Below, piece by piece: positions 51,321 through 60,866 of a stretch of 64,000 nucleotides of DNA. The DNA lies in NCBI RefSeq assembly GCF_009193325.2, contig NZ_CP059856.1:3782001-3846000 (forward strand), written 5' to 3'. The translations under genes were made by a program, and so were the position numbers. The notes under the pieces were generated by a model. That model searched no databases, had not been told where the DNA came from, and worked only from the letters and a program-made list of their open reading frames with translations. Source of the stretch: Bacteroides zhangwenhongii (GTDB taxonomy: Bacteria > Bacteroidota > Bacteroidia > Bacteroidales > Bacteroidaceae). How positions within the stretch are numbered: position 1 is the first letter of the stretch; each line of letters starts with the position of its first letter.

Positions 51321-51740
51321 ATGTCAGACAAAGCAATTATTTTATCTGTTATCCTGGCGGCCGTCCTTTGCGTCGCCGTGCCCTTCATCTTCCGCGTGTG
51401 CCGCTACCGGCGCAGGATGAAAACCCTTATCGTCCCCGACGGCCCTTCGGGGGAGGTCGCCGTGGGGACTGTCCCCACCCCCGAGGCCGAGTACCTGGCC
51501 CGTTACATCTGCCTGCTGCGGCTGCCTTTCGCCGGTAACAAGCACGTGAAGATACGTCCGTCGTATCACGAGCGTATCCGCGAGATCACCCGTGTCATCG
51601 GTCGTGGCGACGTGACGATCACGGCCTACGTGGACAAGGTTCTCAAGGCGCACCTGGACGATAACCGGGAAACCATCGAGCGGCTTTTCGAGGAGCGTGA
51701 GGCCGTGGCCTCCCGGCAACCCAAAGCGGAGGAGCGATGA
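51321..51740 (+). CDS. traC: TraC: DUF3408 protein with membrane anchor
   Basis: A 139-residue protein with an N-terminal membrane helix (about 6-24, 'IILSVILAAVLCVAVPFIF') and a DUF3408 core ('VKIRPSYHERIREITRVIGRGDVTITAYVDKVLKAHLDDNRETIERLF') like that of TraB. Overlaps traD by 4 bases (ATGA). Confidence 0.82.
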   Translation: MSDKAIILSVILAAVLCVAVPFIFRVCRYRRRMKTLIVPDGPSGEVAVGTVPTPEAEYLARYICLLRLPFAGNKHVKIRPSYHERIREITRVIGRGDVTITAYVDKVLKAHLDDNRETIERLFEEREAVASRQPKAEER

Positions 51741-52477
51741 ACGGGGCGTTGTGGCTGCTGCCCCTCTTTGCCGTGGGGTATGCCTTGTGGGCGTTTTTCC
51801 GCCTGCGGCGGATGGAACGTAACGAACCGGCAGACGGGATCGTTGCCGAAGACACGCCCTGCCGGCAGGAGATCATCGGCAGGAGCCGCTTTGTCCTCGA
51901 CTTGCGCCACTCCCGGCCACAAGCTGCCGTAGAATCTGAAACTGAAAAAGTTACGGAAAAAGCCGATATATTTGTGCCCACGAATGTACCCGAACACCCC
52001 CGGCAGATTCCGCCGGAAGACCTGGATGAAGTGTTCGGTGTCGCTCCCGAGGGGGAGCCTAACGAACCTCTGGAAATCGACTTTCCGCTGTACGATGAAT
52101 CTTTCCCGGATGCGGACGCGGAGGAGCCGGATTATGACGAGGATGAAGACGACACCGAAGAGCTGCCCCTTTTGGGCCGCTCGCTTGCCCAGGGGGTTAG
52201 TTTTGAACAGATGGGCGAAGCCTACCGCCACGTGGTACACGATCCACCTTCAACAGACGAGCAAAGGGAGGAAACGGGACGTGTCCTCCTGGGCCTGAAA
52301 CAGACCGACATGTTCGAGGTCATCGTTTCGGGCTGCCCCGACGGGAACGACAGGGTAAAATCCCTGATCGACACCTACCTCTCGGCTTTTCACCGGCGTA
52401 TGTCCGAGAGGTCTGCGGAAAGCCCATCTCCGCAGGGTTCGGTTCCCACGGGTTTCGACGTCCGTGAGTTTGTTTAA
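51737..52477 (+). CDS. traD: TraD: conjugal transfer protein
   Basis: A 246-residue protein with an N-terminal membrane helix (about 3-20), a long acidic low-complexity linker (about 80-150, rich in Asp and Glu) and a C-terminal helical domain ('QGVSFEQMGEAYRHVVHDPPSTDEQREETGRVLLGLKQTDMFEVI'). Belongs to the TraD proteins of Bacteroidetes ICEs. Function unknown. Confidence 0.8.
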   Translation: MNGALWLLPLFAVGYALWAFFRLRRMERNEPADGIVAEDTPCRQEIIGRSRFVLDLRHSRPQAAVESETEKVTEKADIFVPTNVPEHPRQIPPEDLDEVFGVAPEGEPNEPLEIDFPLYDESFPDADAEEPDYDEDEDDTEELPLLGRSLAQGVSFEQMGEAYRHVVHDPPSTDEQREETGRVLLGLKQTDMFEVIVSGCPDGNDRVKSLIDTYLSAFHRRMSERSAESPSPQGSVPTGFDVREFV

Positions 52478-52622
52478 CCCCATAATGACATCACGATGAA
52501 AGAAAAAGACTACGGGTAGCGCGTGAGGCTATCCTCGAACCACTGAAAAAAAACGAATCAAGAAGTTTAACCCGGTGCGGGGCCTATCCATCCCCGCGCC
52601 ACAATTCAAACATTATCGAGTT
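52478..52622 (+). promoter_or_regulatory. leader before traE
   Basis: 145 bases with a tiny frame MKEKDYG (52496-52519) and the motif CCACTGAAAAAAAA (52543-52556), which is shared with the leaders of topB and traN. A leader-peptide type of control is possible. Confidence 0.35.
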
Positions 52623-52925
52623 ATGAGAAAGAACAAGATTCTTCTTCCGGCGGCATTTCTCTTTGCCGCCATCTCCTCCGCTTTCGCGCAGGGCAACGGC
52701 ATCGCCGGCATTACGGAGGCTACCAACATGGTAACCAGCTACTTCGATCCCGGAACGAAGCTCATCTACGCGATTGGGGCTGTGGTCGGCCTTATCGGGG
52801 GCATCAAGGTCTATAACAAGTTTTCGAGCGGCGACCCCGACACGTCGAAGACCGCCGCGAGCTGGTTCGGCGCGTGTATTTTCCTGATTGTCGCCGCGAC
52901 GATCCTACGCTCTTTCTTCTTGTAG
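52623..52925 (+). CDS. traE: TraE: DUF4134 protein (pilin-like)
   Basis: A 100-residue protein: signal peptide ('ILLPAAFLFAAISSAFAQG', cleavage after about residue 21) and two membrane helices ('LIYAIGAVVGLIGGIKVYNKF', 'SWFGACIFLIVAATILRSFF') with a short turn, the shape of VirB2-type pilins. I choose ATG 52623 rather than an upstream one because the signal peptide starts here. Confidence 0.9.
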   Translation: MRKNKILLPAAFLFAAISSAFAQGNGIAGITEATNMVTSYFDPGTKLIYAIGAVVGLIGGIKVYNKFSSGDPDTSKTAASWFGACIFLIVAATILRSFFL

Positions 52926-52948
52926 TCCAACCTGTCATGCAAATAATT

Positions 52949-53272
52949 ATGGAATATGGAATCAACAAGGGAATCGGCAAGAGCGTGGAGTTCCGGGGCC
53001 TGAAGGCGCAGTACCTCTTCATCTTCGCGGGCGGCCTGCTGGCCGTCTTCGTGGTGTTCGTCATCCTCTACATGGCAGGGGTCGATCAGTGGGTATGTAT
53101 CGCTTTCGGCGTTGCGGCGGCTTCGGTGCTGGTCTGGCTTACCTTCCGCCTGAACGCCCGTTACGGGGAACACGGGCTGATGAAGCTGCTCGCCGCGCGC
53201 CGGCATCCCCGCTACCTGCTCAACCGCAAGTCCCTGCGCCGGTTGCTGAAAAGAAAGGGGGGCCGCGTATGA
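52949..53272 (+). CDS. traF: TraF: DUF4133 protein (VirB3-like)
   Basis: A 107-residue protein starting MEYGINKGIGKSVEFRGLKAQYLF, the family start; two membrane helices (about 24-45 and 50-68) and a basic tail. It corresponds to VirB3 by size and position before the VirB4-like ATPase. Its stop overlaps the traG ATG (ATGA). Confidence 0.9.
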   Translation: MEYGINKGIGKSVEFRGLKAQYLFIFAGGLLAVFVVFVILYMAGVDQWVCIAFGVAAASVLVWLTFRLNARYGEHGLMKLLAARRHPRYLLNRKSLRRLLKRKGGRV

Positions 53273-54186
53273 GAAACATCTTGAAAGCCACCACGCTGGA
53301 AAGCAAGTTCCCGCTCCTGGCCGTGGAAGGCGGTTGTATCATCAGCAAGGATGCGGACATAACGGTCGCCTATCGGGTCGAACTCCCGGAGCTGTTCACC
53401 GTCACGTCCGCCGAGTACGAGGCGATCCACGCCGCCTGGTGCAAGGCCCTGAAGGTCTTGCCCGAATACAGCGTGGTACACAAGCAGGACTGGTTCATCC
53501 GCGAGCGTTACCGCCCGGCCACGGGCGAGGGGGACATGAGTTTCCTCTCCCGCAGTTACGAGCGGCATTTCAACGAGCGTCCGTTCCTGACCCACGCCTG
53601 CTTCCTCTACCTGACGAAAACGACGAGGGAGCGTATGCACATGCGTTCAGACTTCTCGACCCTCTGCCGGGGCAACATCATTCCCAAAGAGGTAAACCGG
53701 GAATCGGCGACAAAATTCCTGGAGGCGGCGGAACAGTTCGAGCGTATTCTGAACGATTCGGGTTTCCTGACCCTTGTCCGCCTCACGGGGGACGAGATCA
53801 CGGGTACGGCGGATTGTCCGGGCCTGCTGGAGCGGTACTTTTCCCTCTCGCTCTCGGAGACGACTTCTCTTCAGGACATCGAGCTGGGGGCCGAGGTTCT
53901 GCGCGTGGGTAACAAACGGGTGTGCCTGCACACGCTCTCGGACACGGAAGACCTGCCGGGGCGCGTGGGTACGGACACCCGTTACGAGCGTCTTTCCACC
54001 GACCGTTCGGACTGCCTGCTCTCGTTCGCGGCCCCCGTGGGGCTTCTGCTTTCCTGCGACCACCTTTACAACCAGTACGTGTTCCTGGAAGACAGCGACG
54101 AAAACCTGCGTATGTTCGAGAAACGTGCGCGTAACATGCAGTCCCTTTCCCGCTACTCCCGCGGGAACCAGATAAACAAGGAGTGG
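53269..54186 (+). CDS. traG: TraG exon 1: VirB4-type conjugation ATPase, N-terminal part
   Basis: 306 codons of the TraG ATPase up to 'SRGNQINKEW'. The frame would run only seven codons into the intron (to 54207). Joined to exon 2 (56566-58143) it yields a protein of about 831 residues, the normal length of this family, with 'NQINKEW' followed by 'IDQYLNEAHSFG' as in unsplit homologues. TraG energises assembly of the mating channel. Confidence 0.92.
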
Positions 54187-54790
54187 GTGCGATACGTCGC
54201 TGTGTAAGTAATTGTTAAACTTAGATTTAACCCGTTGTTTCGTCAACGGTAGCCTATGGACAGATGCACCAATAGTAATATACTGTATCAAAGCTGTCCA
54301 GACAAGGTAGCCCTTCCGAAAGGAGCAGTCAGAACCGTGAGGGAAAGACAATGGCTGTTAGTATCATACAGTCAGGGAGCTTGGCTTGGGTGGTATGGTT
54401 AGCGTAAGCGAACTGTCGTCTAAACGTCGTAAGGTTGAAGAAGCCAAAGATACTGATAGGCTTCAGCCCAAAAGGGAAGCAGTCGGTTATTCCTCTCCAT
54501 TCTGGGAATACACGAACAGAGTACTGCCGGTGTAATAGACAGAACCTAACCCACTTATAAGTTACTTGCACGGAACGTAGTAAGCCCGTATTTCTCCTGC
54601 CAATGACAGGTAAGCAGACCGTAAGGAATGCCGAATGGAGTGCGGGTATAGGATTGCAGAAAAAGCGAATGCCACCCTGTAATGGGGTGAATAGGGATTG
54701 AAACATCATCCCGCTGCGAAAGCAGGCTGACTTCTGCGGTAGGTGATTCTTTACAAGAAACTTTTAGAACTTTTAAAAGGAGAAAAGCAA

Positions 54791-56452
54791 ATGAACGAAA
54801 TTAAAAAATCGTGTGCATCGACTGACCAAACGCAGAGCAAATGGGACAGTATAAATTGGCTCAAATGCGAAGCTGCGGTTCAAAAGCTACAAGCGCGCAT
54901 TGTAAAGGCTCAAAAAGAGGGTCGCCACAACAAGGTCAAAGCCTTGCAGTGGACACTGACCCACTCGTTTTACGCTAAAGCATTAGCGGTAAGACGTGTA
55001 ACTTCCAATAATGGGAGTAAAACGGCTGGCGTCGATATGGTAACATGGAAAACGCCAGATGCTAAAGTGTGTGCAATAACCGAACTGAAAAGGAGAGGTT
55101 ATACACCCCAACCTCTGAGACGAGTACATATCAGAAAGAGTAACGGGAAATTAAGACCATTGGGTATACCAACTATGAAAGACCGGGCTATGCAGGCATT
55201 GTATCTGATGGCACTGGCTCCCGTAGCTGAAACAACGGCTGATGCCAATTCTTATGGTTTCAGAAAAGAAAGGAGCACGGCAGATGCCGTTCAACAATGC
55301 TTCAATGACCTGGCAAGGACGACATCCCCACAATGGATCTTAGAAGGTGATATCAAAGGTTGTTTCGACCATATCAGTCATGAATGGTTGCTTGACAATA
55401 TCCCTATGGATAAAGTTTTGCTCCGTAAATGGTTGAAAAGTGGATTTATTTTCAACAAGCAACTTTTTCCGACAGAGGAGGGAACTCCTCAAGGCGGCAT
55501 CATCTCCCCAACTCTTGCAAATATGACTTTGGACGGACTGGAAAAACTGCTTGCCGATAGCTTTCCGATAAACCGCTCGAAGAAAAATTACTATACTCCT
55601 ATGATAAATCTTGTTCGCTACGCGGATGATTTTATTATCACAGGAGAGAGTAAGGAGTTGTTGGAGAACCATGTTAAACCATTAGTCATTGAGTTTCTTC
55701 AAGTAAGAGGGCTTACCTTATCAGAAGAAAAGACTAAGATAACTCATATAGAAGAAGGGTTTGATTTTCTTGGGTTCAATATCAGAAAATATAAAGGCAA
55801 GTTTATCACAAAACCATCCAAGAAGAGTCGAAAGAGATTTTTAGATAAGGTTCGTGAAATAGTGGACAAGAACAAGTCTTCTAAGCAACAATCTTTGATA
55901 CGATTGCTAAACCCAGTCATTAGAGGATGGGCGAACTACTACAAGGGGTGTTCTGCATCGGAAACTTTCCGTAAAACAGATGCACAAATTTTCAACAAAC
56001 TATGGCGATGGTCTCGCAGAAGACATCCCAAAAAAGGTAAACGATGGATTGCCAACAAGTATTATCACACTGTAAGAGGTAGAAGCTGGACTTTTGCCGT
56101 ACCGCTTGAAAACAGGAAAGTGGATAAATACCACACTCTTGTGAGATTGTCGGATACGAAAATAAAGCGACATATCAAAATCCGCAGTGAGGCCAACCCA
56201 TATGATGCCGATTGGAAAGATTTCTTCGATCAATACAAGACCCGAAGAATGCTTGCACACTTAGACGGCAAGCAATATATCTATCGCCTGTGGAATCAGC
56301 AAATGCAATGTTGCCCTGTGTGTGGCAAGCACATCACACGGGAAACTCCCTGGAAAATTACTGAAATGACAGGGAGCAGTAGAAAGGCGAAAGTCCTAAT
56401 ACATGATCATTGCAGCCGAATTACTAACAGAAATAAATGGAAGTTACTATGA
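54791..56452 (+). CDS. ltrA: group II intron reverse transcriptase/maturase (LtrA-like) with HNH domain
   Basis: A 553-residue intron-encoded protein. The reverse transcriptase domain (about 80-330) has 'RPLGIPTMKDRAMQALY', 'EGTPQGGIISPTLANM' and the catalytic YADD near residue 276. A maturase (X) domain follows ('GWANYYKGCSASETFRK'), and the C-terminus has an HNH endonuclease ('CCPVCGKHITRETPWKITEM...LIHDHC'). It therefore should be able both to splice and to retrohome. Start ATG 54791 behind AAAGGAGAAAAGCAA; an upstream ATG at 54743 is less likely. Confidence 0.93.
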   Translation: MNEIKKSCASTDQTQSKWDSINWLKCEAAVQKLQARIVKAQKEGRHNKVKALQWTLTHSFYAKALAVRRVTSNNGSKTAGVDMVTWKTPDAKVCAITELKRRGYTPQPLRRVHIRKSNGKLRPLGIPTMKDRAMQALYLMALAPVAETTADANSYGFRKERSTADAVQQCFNDLARTTSPQWILEGDIKGCFDHISHEWLLDNIPMDKVLLRKWLKSGFIFNKQLFPTEEGTPQGGIISPTLANMTLDGLEKLLADSFPINRSKKNYYTPMINLVRYADDFIITGESKELLENHVKPLVIEFLQVRGLTLSEEKTKITHIEEGFDFLGFNIRKYKGKFITKPSKKSRKRFLDKVREIVDKNKSSKQQSLIRLLNPVIRGWANYYKGCSASETFRKTDAQIFNKLWRWSRRRHPKKGKRWIANKYYHTVRGRSWTFAVPLENRKVDKYHTLVRLSDTKIKRHIKIRSEANPYDADWKDFFDQYKTRRMLAHLDGKQYIYRLWNQQMQCCPVCGKHITRETPWKITEMTGSSRKAKVLIHDHCSRITNRNKWKLL

Positions 56453-56490
56453 GCCGGCTTTTAGTTACAAATAAAAGTTTTGAATTGCTT

Positions 56491-56524
56491 GAGCCGTATG
56501 AGGGGAAACTCTCACGTACGGTTC
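56491..56524 (+). ncRNA. group II intron domain V
   Basis: 34 bases forming the catalytic hairpin: GAGCCGTATGAG pairs with CTCACGTACGGTTC around GGGAAACT, containing the AGC-type triad region and a GAAA loop. Confidence 0.85.
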
Positions 56525-56565
56525 TTAGAGGGGAAAGCTCCCGTAAGGGGGCTGACCTACTCGAC

Positions 56566-58143
56566 ATCGACCAGTATCTCAACGAGGCGCACTCGTTCGG
56601 TCTTCAATCCGTCCGGGCCCATTTCAACGTGCTGGCCTGGTCGGACGACGTGCAGGAGCTCCGGCATATCCGCAATGATGTGGGCAGCCAGCTCGCTCTG
56701 ATGGAGTGCCGCCCGCGCCACAACACCGTGGACGCCGCCACGCTCTACTGGGCGGGTATGCCGGGCAACGCGGGGGATTTCCCCGCCGAGGAATCGTTCT
56801 ACACGTTCATCGAGCCCGCAGTCTGTTTCTTCACGGAGGAAACCAACTATAAATCCTCGTCCAGCCCTTTCGGCATCAAGCTGTGCGACCGCGTAAGCGG
56901 CAGGCCCCTGCACCTGGACATCTCGGACGAACCGATGAAAAAAGGGATCATTACGAATAGGAATAAATTCGTGTTAGGCGGCTCGGGGTCAGGCAAGTCA
57001 TTCTTTATGAATCATTTAGTCCGCCAATACTGGGAGCAGGGCACGCATGTCGTGCTGGTGGATACCGGTAACAGCTACCAGGGCCTTTGCGAGCTGATCC
57101 GGCGTAAGACCAAAGGTGAGGACGGCGTGTATTTTACCTATACCGAGGAACATCCCATCAGTTTCAACCCGTTCTACACCGACGATTACTATTTCGACGT
57201 GGAGAAGAAGGACAGCATCAAGACGCTGCTGCTGACACTCTGGAAAACCGAGGACGACAAGATCACGAAGACCGAGAGCGGCGAGCTGGGCAGTGCCGTG
57301 AACGCCTATATCGAGCGTATCCGCGCCGACCGGAATATCGTGCCGTGTTTCGACAGTTTCTACGAGTACCTGCGAGACGACTACCGCCGTGAGCTGGAGG
57401 AGCGGGAGATCCGGGTCAGCCGCGAGGATTTCAACATCGACAACATGCTCATCACCCTGCGGCAGTATTATAAGGGCGGACGCTACGACTTCCTTCTGAA
57501 CTCCCGGGCCAACATCGACCTGCTCTCGAAGCGCTTCGTGGTCTTCGAGGTGGATTCCATCAAGGAAAACAAGGAGCTTTTTCCCGTGGTCACCATTATC
57601 ATCATGGAGGCTTTCATAAACAAGATGAGACGGCTCAAGGGGGTACGCAAACAGCTCATCGTCGAGGAGGCCTGGAAGGCGCTCTCTACGGCCAATATGG
57701 CTGAATATCTGCGTTATATGTATAAAACAGTCCGCAAATACTACGGTGAGGCCATCGTTGTGACGCAGGAGGTCGAGGACATCATTTCCAGCCCGGTGGT
57801 CAAGGAGGCGATCATCAACAACTCGGACTGCAAGATCCTGCTCGACCAGCGCAAGTTCATGAACCGTTTCGACGCGATTCAGTCCTTGTTGGGGCTGACC
57901 GACAAGGAGAAGGCGCAGATTCTCTCGATTAACCAGTCCAACGACCCTTCCCGTAAATACAAGGAGGTCTGGATCGGTCTGGGCGGCGTTCAGTCGGCGG
58001 TCTATGCCACGGAGGTCAGCGTCCCGGAGTACCTGGCCTACACGACCGAGGAAACGGAGAAAGTGGAGGTACAGCGGCTTGCCGGGGAGCTGGGCGGTGA
58101 TATGGAACTGGCGATCAGGCAGCTCGCCGAGGGCAAACGTTAA
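56566..58143 (+). CDS. traG: TraG exon 2: VirB4-type ATPase, motor domain
   Basis: 525 codons plus stop. It continues TraG with 'IDQYLNEAHSFGLQSVRAHFNVLAWSDD'. Walker A is GGSGSGKS (residues 444-451 of the joined protein); Walker B-like 'KQLIVEEAWKAL' and 'AIVVTQEVEDI' follow. A frame open from 56437 exists through the intron end, but it begins in intron RNA and is not a natural start. Confidence 0.92.
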   Translation: MDQYLNEAHSFGLQSVRAHFNVLAWSDDVQELRHIRNDVGSQLALMECRPRHNTVDAATLYWAGMPGNAGDFPAEESFYTFIEPAVCFFTEETNYKSSSSPFGIKLCDRVSGRPLHLDISDEPMKKGIITNRNKFVLGGSGSGKSFFMNHLVRQYWEQGTHVVLVDTGNSYQGLCELIRRKTKGEDGVYFTYTEEHPISFNPFYTDDYYFDVEKKDSIKTLLLTLWKTEDDKITKTESGELGSAVNAYIERIRADRNIVPCFDSFYEYLRDDYRRELEEREIRVSREDFNIDNMLITLRQYYKGGRYDFLLNSRANIDLLSKRFVVFEVDSIKENKELFPVVTIIIMEAFINKMRRLKGVRKQLIVEEAWKALSTANMAEYLRYMYKTVRKYYGEAIVVTQEVEDIISSPVVKEAIINNSDCKILLDQRKFMNRFDAIQSLLGLTDKEKAQILSINQSNDPSRKYKEVWIGLGGVQSAVYATEVSVPEYLAYTTEETEKVEVQRLAGELGGDMELAIRQLAEGKR

Positions 58144-58157
58144 AGGGAGGGCAGGCC

Positions 58158-58472
58158 ATGTATCGCAAGTGTATCGGATCAGACCCCACGGCGGCGCGTT
58201 TGGACTTCGCGCTGTACGAGGTGGCGGGCGAGTGGGAAAGCCGCTCGGGTTCTCCCCGGGTTCGCATCTACCGCAACCCGGGACGCCGGGGCGGCGGTTT
58301 TTACGTGGAGGTGTCCTACAAGGACGGGACACGCTTCTCCCGTCCCGTAAGGAAGTATTGGGGAGGTATCCGTTACTTCGACCTCTACGGGTATGTCGCC
58401 CTGGCCTACGATGCGGGGCGCGAGGTGCTCCAGCTCTCCGCCTACGGGGATTATTACCGGGCGTCGGAATGA
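58158..58472 (+). CDS. traH: TraH: DUF3876 protein
   Basis: A 104-residue DUF3876 protein ('VAGEWESRSGSPRVRIYRNPGRRGGGFYVEVSYKDGTRFSRPVRKYWGGIRYFDLYGYVALAYDAGREVLQLSAYGDYYR'), beta-rich, no signal. Sits between traG and traI in this ICE class; function unknown. RBS AAAGGGAGGG. Confidence 0.85.
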   Translation: MYRKCIGSDPTAARLDFALYEVAGEWESRSGSPRVRIYRNPGRRGGGFYVEVSYKDGTRFSRPVRKYWGGIRYFDLYGYVALAYDAGREVLQLSAYGDYYRASE

Positions 58473-58498
58473 CCGCCCAAGTATTCACGAATTAAATA

Positions 58499-59128
58499 AT
58501 GAAAAGGATGAAACGATTGATTTTAACGCTGTTCGTGGGGCTTCTTTGCTTCACGTACCAGGCAAAAGCGCAGTGGACGGTCATCGACCCGTCGAACCTC
58601 GTTCAGAACATCAAGAGCGCGGTTCAAAGCTCGACCACGGCGACCAACATGGTCAAGTCGCTGCAAGAGAGTATCAAGATTTATAACCAGAGCAAGGCTT
58701 ACTACGACGCCCTCAAATCGGTGCATAACATCATCAAGGATGCCCGGAAGGTGAAGCTGACGCTCGAAATGGTCAGCGAGATCACGGAAATCTACACCTC
58801 GGGATTCAACCGTATGGTTTCAGACCCGAACTTCACGGTGGACGAGCTGGCGGCGATCTCGGCGGGTTACGCCCGGTTGCTGGAGGAGGGTGGCGCGCTG
58901 GTGGCGGAACTCAAGACGGTCATAACCGGCGGCAACGGCCTCTCGCTCTCGGACAAGGAGCGGATGGACGTGGTGGATCAGGTTTACACGAAGATGCTGG
59001 AGTACCGCAACCTCACGCGCTATTACACGCGCAAGACCATCTCCGTGTCCTTCATCCGCAGCCGCGAAAAGGGCGACGCGCACCGGGTGCTGGCACTTTA
59101 CGGGAACCCGAACGACAGATATTGGTAA
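58499..59128 (+). CDS. traI: TraI: DUF4141 protein (VirB5-like position)
   Basis: A 209-residue periplasmic protein. A signal peptide (cleavage after QAKA, about residue 24) is followed by a long helical body with 'IKSAVQSSTTATNMVKSLQESIKIYNQSKAYYDALKSVHNIIKDARKV'. Shape and place before TraJ match VirB5-type channel components. An internal Met at 58508 is an alternative start. Confidence 0.88.
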   Translation: MKRMKRLILTLFVGLLCFTYQAKAQWTVIDPSNLVQNIKSAVQSSTTATNMVKSLQESIKIYNQSKAYYDALKSVHNIIKDARKVKLTLEMVSEITEIYTSGFNRMVSDPNFTVDELAAISAGYARLLEEGGALVAELKTVITGGNGLSLSDKERMDVVDQVYTKMLEYRNLTRYYTRKTISVSFIRSREKGDAHRVLALYGNPNDRYW

Positions 59129-59147
59129 CCTGAAAACGGAGGCAGTC

Positions 59148-60227
59148 GTGGATTTCGACAATTTACACCAGGTTCTCCGGAACCTGTATCAGGAGATGAT
59201 GCCGCTATGCGGCGACATGATCGGGGTGGCGAAAGGTATCGCCGGCCTGGGTGCGCTCTTTTACGTGGCTTACCGGGTATGGAAGGCACTGGCCAATGCG
59301 GAGCCTATCGACGTGTTCCCGCTCCTGCGGCCTTTCGCCATCGGCTTGTGCGTGATGTTCTTTCCCACCGTGGTTCTGGGGACGATCAACGCCGTGATGT
59401 CGCCCGTGGTGCAGGGCACGCACGCCATACTGGAGGGGCAGACATTGGATTTGCAGGCATACCAGCAACAGAAGGACGATTTGGAAGCCGAGGCCCGCAG
59501 GCGCGAGGGCAAGGCTTGGTTAGTGGACGACGAGGTGTATGAACAACGGCTTGCGGATATGGGTATCACGGACTTGGGCGAGATTATCAGCATGTGGGCC
59601 GAACGCACGTGGTACGACATCAAGGCCGGTTTCCGGCAGCTTGTCCGGGACTTCTTCGAGTTGTTGTTCAACGCCGCGGGGCTTACCATCGACACGCTGC
59701 GGACATTCTTTTTAGTCGTGCTGTCGATTCTGGGGCCCTTGTCGTTCGCCCTCTCCATTTACGACGGCTTCCACTCGACGCTCGCGAGCTGGATTTCCCG
59801 CTATATCAGCGTGTACCTTTGGCTTCCCATCGCCGACCTGTTCTCCGCGGTGCTGGCCAAGATCCAGACGTTGATGCTCCAGGCGGACGTCCTGGCCCTG
59901 CAAGACCCCAACTACATTCCCGACAGTGGCAGCGGTGTCTATATTATCTTTTTGATTATAGGTATCATAGGCTATTTCACGATCCCCACCGTTGCCGAGT
60001 GGGTGATCCAGTCGGGCGGAGCCGGCGGGGCTATGGGCGGTATCAACAAGGCCGGGGCATTCGCCACGGGTGTCGCGGGCGGTATCGCCGGCAACATGAT
60101 CGGCCGCACGTTCGGGCGTCGCGGCGGTGGCGGTTCCTCCTCCGGTAACAGCGGCGGTGGCCCGGCTTCGGGCAGTGCCCCCAACGGGCGCAACCTGGCA
60201 ACACAAGGTAACAATAATCATTCATAA
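59148..60227 (+). CDS. traJ: TraJ: polytopic channel protein (VirB6-like)
   Basis: A 359-residue inner-membrane protein with about six membrane helices ('GIAGLGALFYVAYRVWKAL', 'PFAIGLCVMFFPTVVLGTI', 'TFFLVVLSILGPLSFALSIY', 'VYIIFLIIGIIGYFTIPTVAEWVI') and a Gly/Ser-rich tail. The start is GTG 59148 behind GGAGG. It matches VirB6/TrbL-like proteins of the mating channel. Confidence 0.9.
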   Translation: MDFDNLHQVLRNLYQEMMPLCGDMIGVAKGIAGLGALFYVAYRVWKALANAEPIDVFPLLRPFAIGLCVMFFPTVVLGTINAVMSPVVQGTHAILEGQTLDLQAYQQQKDDLEAEARRREGKAWLVDDEVYEQRLADMGITDLGEIISMWAERTWYDIKAGFRQLVRDFFELLFNAAGLTIDTLRTFFLVVLSILGPLSFALSIYDGFHSTLASWISRYISVYLWLPIADLFSAVLAKIQTLMLQADVLALQDPNYIPDSGSGVYIIFLIIGIIGYFTIPTVAEWVIQSGGAGGAMGGINKAGAFATGVAGGIAGNMIGRTFGRRGGGGSSSGNSGGGPASGSAPNGRNLATQGNNNHS

Positions 60228-60238
60228 CAATTTGGACA

Positions 60239-60862
60239 ATGGAATTCAAGTCATTAAAAAACATCGAAACAAGTTTCAGGCAGATTCGGCTTTTCGGTAT
60301 CGTGTTCCTCTGCCTGTGCGCGCTGGTATCCGTGTTCAGCGTGGTCGCGAGCTTTCGTTTCGCCGAAAAGCAGCGCGAGAAGATCTACGTCCTGGACGGG
60401 GGCAAGTCGCTGATGCTGGCGCTCTCGCAGGATTTGAGCCAGAACCGCCCCGTGGAGGCGCGCGAACATATCCGGCGTTTTCACGAGTTGTTCTTCACCC
60501 TCTCGCCCGACCGTGCGGCCATCGAGAGCAACATCAACCGCGCGCTGTTCCTGGTCGATAAGAGCGCCTTCGCCTATTACCAGGACATGCAGGAGAAAGG
60601 TTACTACAACCGTGTGGTGTCGGGGAACATCAGCCAGCGTATCGAGGTGGACTCCGTGGTGTGCGACTTCAACGCCTATCCCTACCGGGCCATGACCTAT
60701 GCCCGGCAAATGATTGTCCGCGAGAGCAACATCACCGAGCGTTCGCTGGTCACGCGCTGCGAGCTGATCAACTCGGGGCGTTCGGACAATAACCCGCAGG
60801 GTTTCATCATGGAGAAATTCGAGATTCTGGAGAACCGCGATTTACGTACATTAAAAAGATAA
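60239..60862 (+). CDS. traK: TraK: VirB8-like channel protein
   Basis: A 207-residue protein with a short cytoplasmic N-terminus ('FKSLKNIETSFRQIR'), one membrane helix (about 18-42) and a periplasmic domain with 'FFTLSPDRAAIESNINRALFLVDKSAFAYYQDMQEKGYYNRVVSGNISQRIEVD'. This is the standard TraK of Bacteroidetes ICEs, equal to VirB8 by topology. Confidence 0.92.
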   Translation: MEFKSLKNIETSFRQIRLFGIVFLCLCALVSVFSVVASFRFAEKQREKIYVLDGGKSLMLALSQDLSQNRPVEAREHIRRFHELFFTLSPDRAAIESNINRALFLVDKSAFAYYQDMQEKGYYNRVVSGNISQRIEVDSVVCDFNAYPYRAMTYARQMIVRESNITERSLVTRCELINSGRSDNNPQGFIMEKFEILENRDLRTLKR

Positions 60863-60866
60863 GGTT

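Larger units (their letters stand above)
54187..56565 (+). mobile_element. group II intron inside traG
   Basis: 2379 bases. The 5' end is GTGCGATACG directly after exon codon TGG; the 3' end is ...CTACTCGAC before ATC GAC CAG, obeying the GUGYG...AY rule. Domain V is visible at 56491-56524 (GAGCCGTATG...CGTACGGTTC with a GAAA tetraloop). Domain IV carries the maturase gene. Both exons stay in the same frame, so precise splicing restores TraG. Bases 54187-54790 are the structured RNA domains I-III without other genes. Confidence 0.9.

Noticed and set aside
52888..53268. Longer TraG frame starting at 52888
   Set aside because: It overlaps traE and traF in another frame; TraG begins at 53269 (ATGA overlap with traF), where the family sequence starts.
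57016..58488. A 490-codon open frame on the minus strand
   Set aside because: Antisense to traG exon 2 and traH, no recognisable domain.
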